A DNA stretch of 64,000 bases from JAITVM01 sp031551135 (GCA_031551135.1 JAVBOA010000002.1:70634-134633), one strand, 5' to 3'; shown: positions 27,375 through 36,788, counted from the first letter of the stretch. Made by a program: numbers and translations. The notes: generated by a model from the sequence alone, not told the origin.

Positions 27375-28427
27375 ATGCCCAAAATGTTAATTGCCTCTGC
27401 GCCAAGGTTAGCAGAGTTTAAAGAATATACAGACCGCAAAATTGAAAAAGATGAAATTAAATGCAAAATTCTGTATGCTTCGCCTAAACACGGAACTGAG
27501 CTTACTGATTTTCGTGCAAAAAGCCCTTTTATCGAAGAAAAATATGACGAGGAATGGCAGATTTTTGTTAAAAGAAATCCGGATGAAAAATCGGGAGTGC
27601 CTTTTGGAGAATGGAATTTAGGAAACCAATGGATTGGAAAAATTATTGAAAAAGGTGAAGCTGTACAGAATTTTGAAATCGGAGATTTAATCAGCTCATA
27701 CGGCGGAATCCGTGAAACTCAAATTATTAAAGCAGTCGATAATTTCCGCTGCCGCAAGCTTCCAAACGAAAGCCTTTGGAAAAATGCTCTTTGCTATGAC
27801 CCGGCGCAATTCGCACTCGGCGGAGTTCGTGATTCGCATATTCGCCCGGGCGATTCCTGCTGTATTTACGGGCTCGGGGCTATCGGTCAAATTGCCATGC
27901 AGCTTTGCGTAAAGCTCGGTTCTTATCCGGTAATTGTTGTCGACCCTATCGAACGCCGCCGGGAAATTGCTTTAAAAAACGGCGCGCATTTCGCACTCGA
28001 CCCGAGCGTCGGAGACATTGGATTGGAAATTAAGAAATTAACAGATAAAAAAGGTGTGGACGTTATTATCGAAACCAGCGGTCACGTGAGCGCATTGCAA
28101 AGCGGTTTGAAAGGTCTTGCATACGGCGGAACGATTTCGTATGTAGCTTTTGCGAAAGAATTTAACGGATTGAATTTCGGACGTGAAGCTCATTTTAATG
28201 CCGCTAAAATTGTGTTCGCAAGAGCCTGCTCAGAGCCTTTGCCGGATTATCCGCGCTGGAGTCGCCGCCGTATCGAGGATACTTGTTGGAGAATGTTAGT
28301 CGAAAATTATATAAATTGTGAGGATATTATTGACCCGGTTGTAAGCTTTGAAGATTGTGCAGAAGGATATATGGAATTTGTTGACAGAAAACCGGAGCTG
28401 AGTATTAAATTAGGTATTCAATTTTAA
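27375..28427 (+). CDS. MDR-superfamily (zinc-type alcohol dehydrogenase-like) oxidoreductase
   Basis: ATG at 27375 with GAGGAGG upstream; 350 residues. A GroES-like N-domain is followed by a Rossmann domain with YGLGAIGQIAMQL (about 170-183) and VIVVDPIERRR. The catalytic-zinc GHE motif of alcohol dehydrogenases and the four-Cys structural zinc loop are not seen, so it may be zinc-independent or unusual. It probably oxidises or reduces a sugar or polyol intermediate. Tightly coupled to the phosphorylase upstream. Confidence 0.82.
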   Translation: MPKMLIASAPRLAEFKEYTDRKIEKDEIKCKILYASPKHGTELTDFRAKSPFIEEKYDEEWQIFVKRNPDEKSGVPFGEWNLGNQWIGKIIEKGEAVQNFEIGDLISSYGGIRETQIIKAVDNFRCRKLPNESLWKNALCYDPAQFALGGVRDSHIRPGDSCCIYGLGAIGQIAMQLCVKLGSYPVIVVDPIERRREIALKNGAHFALDPSVGDIGLEIKKLTDKKGVDVIIETSGHVSALQSGLKGLAYGGTISYVAFAKEFNGLNFGREAHFNAAKIVFARACSEPLPDYPRWSRRRIEDTCWRMLVENYINCEDIIDPVVSFEDCAEGYMEFVDRKPELSIKLGIQF

Positions 28428-28460
28428 TATTCTTAAAATGCTATAGAAACGGAGAAAATC

Positions 28461-29276
28461 ATGGTAAAATATTCAACTCACGATAAGCCTTTCTTTCCAG
28501 ATTCATTGGAAGAAAAATTTGCTCTTATATCAGAATTGGGTTTTAATTCGTATGAAATAGACGGAAAAGTATTATTGGAAAATTATAAGGAAGCCGAAAA
28601 AGCCGCTAAACAAAATAATTTATCCTTCACGGCCGCTTGCAACGGAACGCGCGGCTGGATCGGCGATTTTGATGAAGAAAAACGAAAAATGGCTATCCAG
28701 GATATTACAAAAATGCTGCAAATCGGTTCGGAAATAGGCGTACCCGGTTTTGTTGCCCCTGCGGCTTTTGGCATGTTCAGCCTATTTTTGCCGCCTTTTA
28801 TCTCTCCCCGTTCGGCTGAAAAAGATAGAGAAATTCTATTAGATTCTTTATTCAAACTGGATAAAATATGTCAGGAAACAGGAACAAAAATATTTTTCGA
28901 GCCATTATTGCGCTACCAAGACCATATGATGAATAATCTTGAGACCGGAGCCAACATCATCGACGCTGGCGGTTTTAAAAATGTTAAACTCTGTGCCGAT
29001 TTTTTTCATATGAATATGGAAGAAGCTGATATCAATAAATCTTTGGAAAAATATATTGACTATATCGGGCATATTCATCTGTCAGACAGTAACCGCCTGC
29101 ATCCCGGCGGCGGTCATATAGATTTTCTGTCGGGCTTAAAAATATTAAAAAATACCGGTTACAAAGGCGGATTCGCTGTCGAATGCGTTCCCGCAAAAGA
29201 AAATCCTTTGAATGAATACAGAAAAAGTGTTGATTTGACTAAAAAATATTTTGAAATAGCCGGATTCGAGATATAA
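28461..29276 (+). CDS. Sugar phosphate isomerase/epimerase-like TIM-barrel protein
   Basis: 271 residues, CGGAG upstream. AP-endonuclease-2/xylose-isomerase fold: metal ligands are suggested by FFEPL, CADFFHMN, GHIHLSDSNR and AVEC. Relatives include sugar epimerases, inosose dehydratases and enzymes cleaving 3-keto-glycosides. In this operon it may convert a keto-sugar made by the dehydrogenases. Exact reaction unknown. Confidence 0.82.
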   Translation: MVKYSTHDKPFFPDSLEEKFALISELGFNSYEIDGKVLLENYKEAEKAAKQNNLSFTAACNGTRGWIGDFDEEKRKMAIQDITKMLQIGSEIGVPGFVAPAAFGMFSLFLPPFISPRSAEKDREILLDSLFKLDKICQETGTKIFFEPLLRYQDHMMNNLETGANIIDAGGFKNVKLCADFFHMNMEEADINKSLEKYIDYIGHIHLSDSNRLHPGGGHIDFLSGLKILKNTGYKGGFAVECVPAKENPLNEYRKSVDLTKKYFEIAGFEI

Positions 29277-29291
29277 ACGAGGGGTGATAAT

Positions 29292-30599
29292 ATGCATATA
29301 GAATCTCCCGAAAATTTCAGAGTTTACCAACGCAATGAAAATAATCTCTGCAATGTAGAAATTAAATTATCCGGAGACTCTTCTTTTAAAGTTTTTTGTT
29401 CTTATCAGGATAAACGCGAAAAGATAATTTTTAAGGATAAAGTTTTTTCTTTAAGTAATTTAGCTCCCGGCGAATATCGAATTTCACTTTATACGGAAGA
29501 TGAAAGCGAAAAAATTCAGGAAATAATATTTTTTGTCGGAGATTTATGGGTTTTGGGCGGACAGTCCAACATGAAAGGCTTTGGAAAACTTACAGATTTA
29601 GAAGTATCCCAAAAAGGCGTTAGCTGTTTTTATATGGACAATAAATGGGATTTGGCAAAAGAACCTTTAGTTTGGCTTAACGATTCGCCGGACTCGATAT
29701 ATCATACAATCGAAAAACAATCTCCCGAATACAGTCCGCAAACCGAACGTTTTATGCGTACGCAAGGTGCAGGTTTAGGTTTGGCTTTCGGCAAAAAAGT
29801 TTTAGAGGAAACCGCAATCCCTATTGGTTTGATTCCTTGTGCAAAAGGCTCTACAAATATGGATGCTTGGAATCCTGACGATAAATATAATTTATATGAC
29901 GCTATGCTAAATCGGATCAATCTAGTCGGCGGTAAAATCGCGGGTATTTTGTGGTATCAAGGTGAAAGCGATGCGATCGATAATATTTCGGAAAGCTATC
30001 TAAATAAAACTGTAAATATGTTTCAAAAGCTGCGCAAAGATTTAGAGCATGAAAATTTGCCGATAATCGCCGCTCAGATTTCTGTTACATATGACAATAG
30101 CATTAATGCCGATAATTGGAATCGTGTACAAGCTATGCAGTTGGAATTGGAAGAAAGATTGGATTTTTGCCGTGTAACGCCTACAATCGACGCTGTTTTA
30201 TCAGATTTAGTTCATCTGGATGCAAAATCTTTGGCAGAACTGGGAAGAAGAATGGCTCTTAACGCACTTTCCATGCTATATAAAAAGTCATGTGAAAAAG
30301 GCCCACGGTTGAAATCTTTCAGGTGGAATGACGAACATTCGGTTCTGACTCTGCTGTTTTCGGACTGCAACGGCGGTTTGCAAAATATCAACGAAATCAA
30401 AGGTTTTTCTATTTTCGACGGAGAAAATTCTTTATATTTTCAAACACGCTTGAAAGACAGCCATTCCGTAGAACTGATATTCGAAAAAGAAATGATAAAC
30501 CCGCTGATTTTATATCATGGAAAAGGCTTAAATCCGCTTGTTAATTTGAAGGACGAATTTGATTTTCCTCTTCCGGTTTTTGGCCCGATTGATCTATAA
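29292..30599 (+). CDS. SGNH-type carbohydrate acetylesterase (sialate O-acetylesterase-like)
   Basis: 435 residues, GAGGGGTG upstream. Ser nucleophile in LGGQSNMKGFG (about 93-103), conserved GILWYQGESDA (about 218-228), Asp/His pair in SDLVHLDAKS. This block order fits the DUF303/SASA family. An N-terminal beta domain (1-85) precedes the catalytic part. No signal peptide, so it would deacylate an imported substrate in the cytoplasm. It suggests the natural substrate carries acetyl or other acyl groups. Confidence 0.82.
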   Translation: MHIESPENFRVYQRNENNLCNVEIKLSGDSSFKVFCSYQDKREKIIFKDKVFSLSNLAPGEYRISLYTEDESEKIQEIIFFVGDLWVLGGQSNMKGFGKLTDLEVSQKGVSCFYMDNKWDLAKEPLVWLNDSPDSIYHTIEKQSPEYSPQTERFMRTQGAGLGLAFGKKVLEETAIPIGLIPCAKGSTNMDAWNPDDKYNLYDAMLNRINLVGGKIAGILWYQGESDAIDNISESYLNKTVNMFQKLRKDLEHENLPIIAAQISVTYDNSINADNWNRVQAMQLELEERLDFCRVTPTIDAVLSDLVHLDAKSLAELGRRMALNALSMLYKKSCEKGPRLKSFRWNDEHSVLTLLFSDCNGGLQNINEIKGFSIFDGENSLYFQTRLKDSHSVELIFEKEMINPLILYHGKGLNPLVNLKDEFDFPLPVFGPIDL

Positions 30600-30626
30600 T
30601 TTTTATAATTGAAAGGAATTTCGTAA

Positions 30627-32279
30627 ATGGACGGTTATGATTATATAGAAAGCTTGCCGAGAGGCATGTATTTTTCTAAAAAAACATATAGCGATACTGA
30701 TTTACCTAAATTTGATGAAATAAAGGATAAATTACCCGATCCGATTTTTGAGGACGCGCCGGATTATGTAAATTGTTACCGGTTCGCTTTATCGATTTTA
30801 TACAAAAATCTTCATAAGCCAAGCAATAACAGCGGCTATGTAAGTAATTTCGTAGATGCGGCTTTTAACCAGCATATTTTTATGTGGGATACTGCATTCA
30901 TGACTTTTTTCTGCAATATATTACACCCGTATATCCCGGGAATCCGCTCTCTGGATAATTTTTACGCAAAGCAATTTGATGATGGCGAAATCCCGAGAGA
31001 ATTGGTCAGAGAGAGCGGAAAAGATTTTGAGCTTTGGGTCAACAGCGGCCGCCATCAATTATATTCTTATTTTCATAATAATTATGGCTTCCGAAAGCTC
31101 TTCACTCTTACGCATTTAACAATCAACGATTATTACAAGCCGTATTTAGGCAGATCGCCAAAGCATCCGCCATATTTAACTTTGGATAATTTGAATAATC
31201 CGATTATGGCTTGGGCAGAAATGGAGAGCTTCCGCCACACCAATGATGCCGAACGTTTGCTGATGGTTTATAAGCCACTGTATATGTATTATCTTTCTTG
31301 GTATGAATATCTGCAAAGGGATAACGGCTTATTTGTAACAGATTGGGCGACAATGGATAATTCGCCGCGCAATAAATATTTAGGCTGTGGTGTGGATTCT
31401 GCGTGTCAAATGGCCTTGTTCGGAAAAAATTTATTGGAAATCATAGATATTATTAACGAAAGAAATTTGGCAAGCAAAGAACAGCAAATTGAAATGGCAG
31501 AAGAAAGAGCAAATATTTCAAATAAACTCAATGAACTAAAGAAAGTTATCAACGAATTAATGTGGGATGAAGAAATCGGATTTTATTTTGATTTAAAAGA
31601 TGACGGAGAAAAAGCTCCCGTTAAAACCATCGCCGCTTATTGGGCACTTTTATCCGGCGTGGCTGATGCCGAAAAAACTGAAAAACTCGTTGGATGGCTT
31701 AATAATCCTAACGCATTCAAAAGGCTTCACAGAGTTCCCGTTTGTTCTGCCGATTCCGAAGGCTTTGAGCCTCGTGGCGCATATTGGAAAGGCTCTGTTT
31801 GGGCACCTACAAATACAATGGTAATAAGGGGTTTGGAATCTGTGGGATATCCAGATTTGGCGAAAGAAATCGCAGAAAATCATTTGGATAATATCGTAAA
31901 AGTATTTTCCGATACCGGCACAATTTGGGAAAACTACCCTCCGGATTTCGCAGATAAATGCGATTCCGATAAACCGGATTTTGTCGGTTGGTCAGGCATG
32001 GCACCCATTTTATTTTTCATAGAATACAAAATCGGGATTAAATCCGACGCTGTAGCGAATAAAGTTATTTGGAAAATACCCGAATCGAAAAAATCTGTCG
32101 GCTGTAAAAAATATTGGTTCGGCGGAAAAGAAGCTGATTTTTTGGCAACACCGACCGAAAACGGATTAGAAATAAGCATTGTGACAAAAGATAAATTTAA
32201 ATTGATTATAAATTATAAAGGAATCGAAAAAACTTTTGAGATTGACGGCGATATTAAATTTATACTATTTTCAATATAA
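30627..32279 (+). CDS. GH63/MGH-like (alpha/alpha)6-barrel glycoside hydrolase
   Basis: 550 residues, GAAAGGAA upstream. Motifs HIFMWDTAFM (about 84-93), GAYWKGSVWAPTNTMVIRGL (about 385-404) and WENYPPDF...GWSGMAP fit the trehalase/GH63 clan, closest in style to mannosyl- and glucosylglycerate hydrolases. No signal peptide, so action is intracellular. Last gene of the operon. The final codons (ATA CTA TTT TCA ATA TAA) are the left end of R1 copy 6, so the C-terminus ILFSI and stop are repeat-derived. Confidence 0.75.
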   Translation: MDGYDYIESLPRGMYFSKKTYSDTDLPKFDEIKDKLPDPIFEDAPDYVNCYRFALSILYKNLHKPSNNSGYVSNFVDAAFNQHIFMWDTAFMTFFCNILHPYIPGIRSLDNFYAKQFDDGEIPRELVRESGKDFELWVNSGRHQLYSYFHNNYGFRKLFTLTHLTINDYYKPYLGRSPKHPPYLTLDNLNNPIMAWAEMESFRHTNDAERLLMVYKPLYMYYLSWYEYLQRDNGLFVTDWATMDNSPRNKYLGCGVDSACQMALFGKNLLEIIDIINERNLASKEQQIEMAEERANISNKLNELKKVINELMWDEEIGFYFDLKDDGEKAPVKTIAAYWALLSGVADAEKTEKLVGWLNNPNAFKRLHRVPVCSADSEGFEPRGAYWKGSVWAPTNTMVIRGLESVGYPDLAKEIAENHLDNIVKVFSDTGTIWENYPPDFADKCDSDKPDFVGWSGMAPILFFIEYKIGIKSDAVANKVIWKIPESKKSVGCKKYWFGGKEADFLATPTENGLEISIVTKDKFKLIINYKGIEKTFEIDGDIKFILFSI

Positions 32280-32375
32280 AGGATAGAAAAAAATATTTCA
32301 TTTCGCGCCAGAAACATTGCGCGAAACGCTCCGCTGTGAAAAATTTTTTTCTACTTATTAAAATGAAAATAGTAT
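32262..32375. repeat. R1 long copy 6
   Basis: Starts inside the glycoside hydrolase coding sequence, 18 bp before its end. Consensus arms. Confidence 0.92.
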
Positions 32376-32415
32376 TACTATATAAAATTTAGAATTTTTT
32401 GATTTTTTAAAAAGC

Positions 32416-32462
32416 AAAAGAACTTTGGCAAATTGCTTCCGGCAGATTGCTAAAGTTCTTTT
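32416..32462. terminator. Terminator-like hairpin between two R1 copies
   Basis: AAAAGAACTTTGGCAA pairs with TTGCTAAAGTTCTTTT (one mismatch) around a 15-nt loop. A-tract and T-tract flanks suit both strands, ending the rightward operon and the leftward GntR gene. Confidence 0.7.
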
Positions 32463-32576
32463 ATACTATTTTCAATATAAAGGATAGAAAAAAATATTTC
32501 ATTTCGCGCTAGAAACATTGCGCGAAACGCTCCGCTGTGAAAAATTTTTTTCTACTTATCAAAATTAAAATAGTAT
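32463..32576. repeat. R1 long copy 7
   Basis: Nearly identical to copy 6, same orientation, 87 bp away; the right end has ATTAAAATAGTAT (one mismatch). It ends 4 bp from the GntR stop codon. Confidence 0.92.
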
Positions 32577-32580
32577 TATA

Positions 32581-33297
32581 TTATTGGCTGATTTCAATAA
32601 TAAATTTATTTCTATCGGCAGGATAAAAATTTTCCGAATATTCAATCGGCCTGTTCTCCGAATCATACCCAACCGAAGAAATAAAATGACATGGCAAATT
32701 TTCCGACAATCCAAATAATTTCGAATTATTTTCGCTTAAAAATTTGATCTCTAAAATCCGCATAACTTTTTGGATTTTTATGCCTGATTCATTTAAAACA
32801 TCATAAAATGATAATTTTTCGAAATCATACTGAAAAGCGTTCGGCAAAATCGAATAAGGGAAAAAAACCGTTGTTAAAATTATCGGCTTGCTTTCCTCTC
32901 CTTCTTTTATAAATCTCAGCCTTTTTAGTTTTACAATCCGCTCATCCTCGTTAATCGCCAACTGCTTTTGGACATTTTCGTTCGGGAATGTCAGGCTCAT
33001 TTCAAGAACTTTTGTATCCGGCAGCAACCCTTTTTTCTCCATTTCATGATTATAACTCTCTATAAATCTTGTGTATTCCTGCAGAACTTTTGGTTTTGTG
33101 ACAAAACTGCCACGCCCTTTAGTCCGCTTCAAATACCCGTCATTCACTAATTTATTCATAGCTTGGCGAACCGTCGGGCGGCTGATTTTAAAGAGCGCAG
33201 ATAAATCCATTTCTTTCGGAATCGGGTCGCCCTCTTTCAGGCTTCCGTCCTGTATTTGATCAAATATATATCGATACACTTTTAAATAAGAATGCAT
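32581..33297 (-). CDS. GntR-family regulator (HutC/UTRA type)
   Basis: 238 residues. GntR winged helix about 5-68 (ISRPTVRQAMNKLVNDGYLK) followed by a UTRA ligand-binding domain (about 90-235). Such proteins usually respond to sugar phosphates. It lies 7 bp downstream of a ROK gene on the same strand and could control it and the glycoside operon. Confidence 0.9.
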   Translation of the reverse strand: MHSYLKVYRYIFDQIQDGSLKEGDPIPKEMDLSALFKISRPTVRQAMNKLVNDGYLKRTKGRGSFVTKPKVLQEYTRFIESYNHEMEKKGLLPDTKVLEMSLTFPNENVQKQLAINEDERIVKLKRLRFIKEGEESKPIILTTVFFPYSILPNAFQYDFEKLSFYDVLNESGIKIQKVMRILEIKFLSENNSKLFGLSENLPCHFISSVGYDSENRPIEYSENFYPADRNKFIIEISQ

Positions 33298-33304
33298 TTT
33301 ATCG

Positions 33305-34198
33305 TCATCCTTCCCGGAACAATAAAGGAGCTGCCATTATCGCCGACTTTGCGGAATCATGCGAAATCAATAATTCAACATTTGCCGCCGCAAGTTTTTC
33401 TTTTATATCATCACAAAATAAATCATGACTTTTGGCGACTTGCCCGCCTATTACAAGACAATCGGCATTAAACCGATTTACAAACGGCAGAATGATATCC
33501 GAGAGAATCAATCCGAAATCTTTAAAAATTTCCAATGCGTAAAGATTCCCTTGTTTCGCTTCGTCCGACAATTCTTTCACGCTCAAATTGCTGTCGATAT
33601 ACGGACTTTGCAGAATCATATTTTTTAATCCGGTCGCCGAAAGATAAAAATCCGCAATTCCGTCTTTATAAATTGTATTATAAATCCATCCGTTTTCCGG
33701 AACTCTCTCTCCGTCAGTAACTAAACGCCCTCTTTCAATAAAACCCGAACCCAAGCCTGTCCCGATACAGATATACATAACTCTTTCGTAGCCTTTTCCT
33801 GCGCCAAAATAATATTCTCCCAAGCAAAACATCTCCGCGTCATTTTTAAATTTAATTTCCGCAGAGCGATTTTTAGAGTAATTAGATTTATGTAAATAGT
33901 CCCGAATATTTATTCCGTAAATCGAATCATATTTATTAATGCCTTTTATATAACTGATTCCGTTATCATAATCAAAAGGACCTGGAAAAGCAACAGAAAC
34001 ACCTGATATTTCTGCATATTGCTCTGTGGCGCGCTGCCATTCAAAATCCAAAATATCTTCAAAATTTTTCAAAATTTTATCGGCGCTTTCCCTTGATTTT
34101 GACGGATGTTTTGATATTTTTTCTTCGCTAATAATGCCTTCCGGCGTGATTAATGCGGATTTTATTTCTGTTCCGCCTATATCTAAAGAAATATACAT
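33305..34198 (-). CDS. ROK-family sugar kinase or regulator
   Basis: 297 residues, GGAG upstream. ATP-binding motifs SLDIGGTEIKSAL (N-terminus) and CIGTGLGSGFIERG (about 143-156). The zinc-binding His and CxCGxxGC motif of classical ROK glucokinases are not present. There is no DNA-binding domain, so a sugar kinase is favoured. Possible substrate: glucose released by the GH63-like hydrolase. Confidence 0.85.
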   Translation of the reverse strand: MYISLDIGGTEIKSALITPEGIISEEKISKHPSKSRESADKILKNFEDILDFEWQRATEQYAEISGVSVAFPGPFDYDNGISYIKGINKYDSIYGINIRDYLHKSNYSKNRSAEIKFKNDAEMFCLGEYYFGAGKGYERVMYICIGTGLGSGFIERGRLVTDGERVPENGWIYNTIYKDGIADFYLSATGLKNMILQSPYIDSNLSVKELSDEAKQGNLYALEIFKDFGLILSDIILPFVNRFNADCLVIGGQVAKSHDLFCDDIKEKLAAANVELLISHDSAKSAIMAAPLLFREG

Positions 34199-34448
34199 AT
34201 AAAAAACTCCTTCTCCGTGGAAATCTATCTTTTAATAATATTATAAAGAGATTCGGCAGATATGTAAATATATTTATAAATAATCTTGATGTATGTAAAT
34301 ACATATCTCAAGAAATTACTGATAAGAAAAAAGCTTTCGTCAGATAAAATTTTTAAATGCTCTCTGAGCAAAATAGTATAATTTACAATTTTCAAAAATC
34401 TTTTGACTTTATAAATTTATAAGAATATTATAGACTTAATATTTAGTA

Positions 34449-34561
34449 ATACTATTTTCATTTTGATAGGTAGAAAAAAATTTTTCACAGCGGAGCGTTT
34501 CACGCATGCTTCAAGCGTGAAATGAAATATTTTTTTCTATCCTTAATAATGAAAATAGTAT
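34449..34561. repeat. R1 long copy 8
   Basis: Internal order reversed relative to copies 2-4, 6 and 7. The centre carries CACGCATGCTTCAAGCGTG. Ends 16 bp before the RBS of the DsbA-like gene. Confidence 0.92.
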
Positions 34562-34589
34562 AATTGATTTATGAAACGGAGTGAGGAAT

Positions 34590-35072
34590 TTGGAGATTTT
34601 TTTTGACTATGCGTGTCCATTTTGCCTAAAGGCTTTTGAATATTTATTAGAAATCAAAGGTTCGGAAAATTTATCGGATATTTATTGGCGGCCTTGCGAA
34701 GCACATCCGCGTCCTGAAAGATATGGCAAACACAGCGACCTCTGTGCGCGTGGGATGTATTTTATTTTAAGCAAAAATGCGGATATTATTGAGTATCATC
34801 GAATCATGTTCAGCGCCGCCTGCAGATCCGAATTGGATATTGAAAATCCAACTGTACTTTCTGAATTAGTCAGAGATTTAGTCGATCAGCAGGCGTTTTT
34901 GAATTGCCTAAATTCGGAAGACTATGTCGATAAATTGAATGAAAATAATTTTTTGGCATGGAACAAACATCGTTTTGCCGCTGTTCCGTCTTTTATTAAA
35001 GCGAATAAAATTCTTTTGTCTGTTGAAAATATAGGCATCTCAAAACAAATGCTGGAAAACTTTTTGCAATGA
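34590..35072 (+). CDS. DsbA-like thiol oxidoreductase
   Basis: Start is probably TTG at 34590 (GGAG 8 bases upstream); GTG at 34581 is an in-frame alternative. About 160 residues. Thioredoxin-fold CPFC active site within the first 15 residues (FFDYACPFCLKAFEYL), helical insertion in the middle, and the cis-Pro loop VPSFI near 138. No signal peptide, like cytoplasmic FrnE/DsbA-family proteins. Role unknown. Confidence 0.78.
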   Translation: MEIFFDYACPFCLKAFEYLLEIKGSENLSDIYWRPCEAHPRPERYGKHSDLCARGMYFILSKNADIIEYHRIMFSAACRSELDIENPTVLSELVRDLVDQQAFLNCLNSEDYVDKLNENNFLAWNKHRFAAVPSFIKANKILLSVENIGISKQMLENFLQ

Positions 35073-35078
35073 TATTTC

Positions 35079-35116
35079 TTTGATAGAAACGGCGTATTTC
35101 TGCCGTTTCTATCAAA
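35079..35116. terminator. Bidirectional terminator between convergent genes
   Basis: TTTGATAGAAACGGC and GCCGTTTCTATCAAA form a perfect 15-bp stem with an 8-nt loop. It begins 6 bp after the DsbA-like gene and contains the stop codon of yqfD. Confidence 0.88.
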
Positions 35117-36320
35117 AACTTGTATTTTCTTCCGATCCGCTGACTGCAGATTTTTCATCAATACGTTCAATCGTGGTAACAATAGCGTTTACAAGAAGCC
35201 CATCCGGTTCTTGAACATATTCAAAACTTTTATCGAAAACATCCGCTTCGATATCGAATTCTCTGACAATTCGTCCGGTCAGAACCTCATCAGCGTATTC
35301 TTTAGCTTGTTCTATATTTCGGGTCATCTTTTTTTCCTCGAACTCTTTTATATATTCCGTAAAAATAAAAACCGGCAGAGGATAATCTTCTGTTAATTTA
35401 AGCTGCTCACGGCTTGTAATTTTTTCAAAATTATCAAATTTATTTTTAACAAAAGGAATACTGAATCTATGATTAAATATTTTTAATGAAAATAATTTCT
35501 TAACTTCTCCTGTATAAACTTTCACACTATAATTGTACGGTATTTTAAAACTCAGCTCATTATAAACTTTTGCGCGAACTTCGGCCTCTGCGTGAACATA
35601 ATCGTTTAATTTGCCGTTTTCGTCCTCTTTAACAAGTACTTCGCTTTTCACAAGAACATCGCCTTTTCGGACTATGTCTTTCTGCTTTTTCACAGGCGTT
35701 CCCGAAATTGTTACCATATTTGTAATAACGCCGTCTTTGGCGGCAACTACGTTGCAAGGCTCGGACTTATCCATTACTTCAATTTTTTCGATTATTTCGG
35801 TCATATTGATAGTCGCGCGCGTGCCTTTTATATGTATATCCACCCAAGAAATTTCGCTAAACTCATTTCTTAATTTAGTTTTTATTTTTTTTGTGTCTAT
35901 CAAATATTTTATGCGCCCATTATCAAGCCCGAATTTTTTCGCAGCAGACAAAATTTCGTCTTTGCTCAATCTGTCGTTTCCGTTTATTTCTATTTTCCAA
36001 ACAAAAGACGAGAGCGTATAAAGCGCAACAATTAAAAATATCAAGCCTCCCGCCAAGAATTTTCTTTTTCTATATTTAAAAGCAACAAAGGGCACGCCTT
36101 TCTTTTGCAGAATTTTTATTTTGCATTTAGTCTTTCGGGCAAAAGGGCGAAGCATTTTAAAGCCCTCGATAGATACTTTCATTGTTACGCCTTTCGTTCC
36201 GAATTTCACATCCCAAATATAAATTCCTCTATGAACGGCAAGATTTACAAAACGCTCAACAGAAAATCCGCTGACTTCGATTATGACATATCCTCGAAAA
36301 TAGTTCCATAATTCAAGCAT
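35112..36320 (-). CDS. yqfD: Sporulation protein YqfD
   Basis: 402 residues. GYVIIEVSGFSVERFVNLA (about 10-28) is the YqfD/SpoIVFA-adjacent signature, followed by one membrane helix about 88-110 and an extracytoplasmic portion with GTPVKKQKDIVRKGDVLVKS. Known as a membrane protein of the mother-cell programme, required for efficient sporulation in Bacillus. The pairing with yqfC, 44 bp upstream, is conserved among endospore formers. Confidence 0.9.
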   Translation of the reverse strand: MLELWNYFRGYVIIEVSGFSVERFVNLAVHRGIYIWDVKFGTKGVTMKVSIEGFKMLRPFARKTKCKIKILQKKGVPFVAFKYRKRKFLAGGLIFLIVALYTLSSFVWKIEINGNDRLSKDEILSAAKKFGLDNGRIKYLIDTKKIKTKLRNEFSEISWVDIHIKGTRATINMTEIIEKIEVMDKSEPCNVVAAKDGVITNMVTISGTPVKKQKDIVRKGDVLVKSEVLVKEDENGKLNDYVHAEAEVRAKVYNELSFKIPYNYSVKVYTGEVKKLFSLKIFNHRFSIPFVKNKFDNFEKITSREQLKLTEDYPLPVFIFTEYIKEFEEKKMTRNIEQAKEYADEVLTGRIVREFDIEADVFDKSFEYVQEPDGLLVNAIVTTIERIDEKSAVSGSEENTSF

Positions 36321-36364
36321 TTCTATCCTCCATTTTCAAATTTTCTAAAATATAAAATCAATTA

Positions 36365-36628
36365 CTATAGTAAATATTGAAAAGACGTAATCATGCCTGC
36401 AATAATAAATTTTTCTTGAGTTATTTGCTTAATCGATAATTTATTGCCTTCTATCGACGCAACGCCGCATGATGTACTTATCCGAATCTTTTCCTCAGAA
36501 TACTCTATTATTCCCTTATAATTTTCAATGCACATTTCGTCTGTGCCGACCATTGTGATAAGGGGCATATCCAAAACTATCTCTTTCGGGAGTTCAAACA
36601 TATTTGTAATATTTTTCTTTATGTTCAT
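36365..36628 (-). CDS. yqfC: Sporulation protein YqfC
   Basis: 87 residues, AGGAGG upstream. FELPKEIVLDMPLITMVG and the ENYKGIIEYSEEKIRI strand pattern match YqfC. Small protein expressed with YqfD in the mother cell; the molecular role is unclear even in Bacillus. Confidence 0.9.
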   Translation of the reverse strand: MNIKKNITNMFELPKEIVLDMPLITMVGTDEMCIENYKGIIEYSEEKIRISTSCGVASIEGNKLSIKQITQEKFIIAGMITSFQYLL

Positions 36629-36788
36629 CCGTATTCCTCCTTTTTATATGATATGAAATCCTTGCCCTCTATATGAAAGTTTTCAAATTGCTAAAAAAGT
36701 AAAATTCGAAAAGCTTGAAGCAAGAATATATTTAGACTATACTTAGACTATACTTAGAATATGTAAAATATTGAGAAGAGGTATTACT

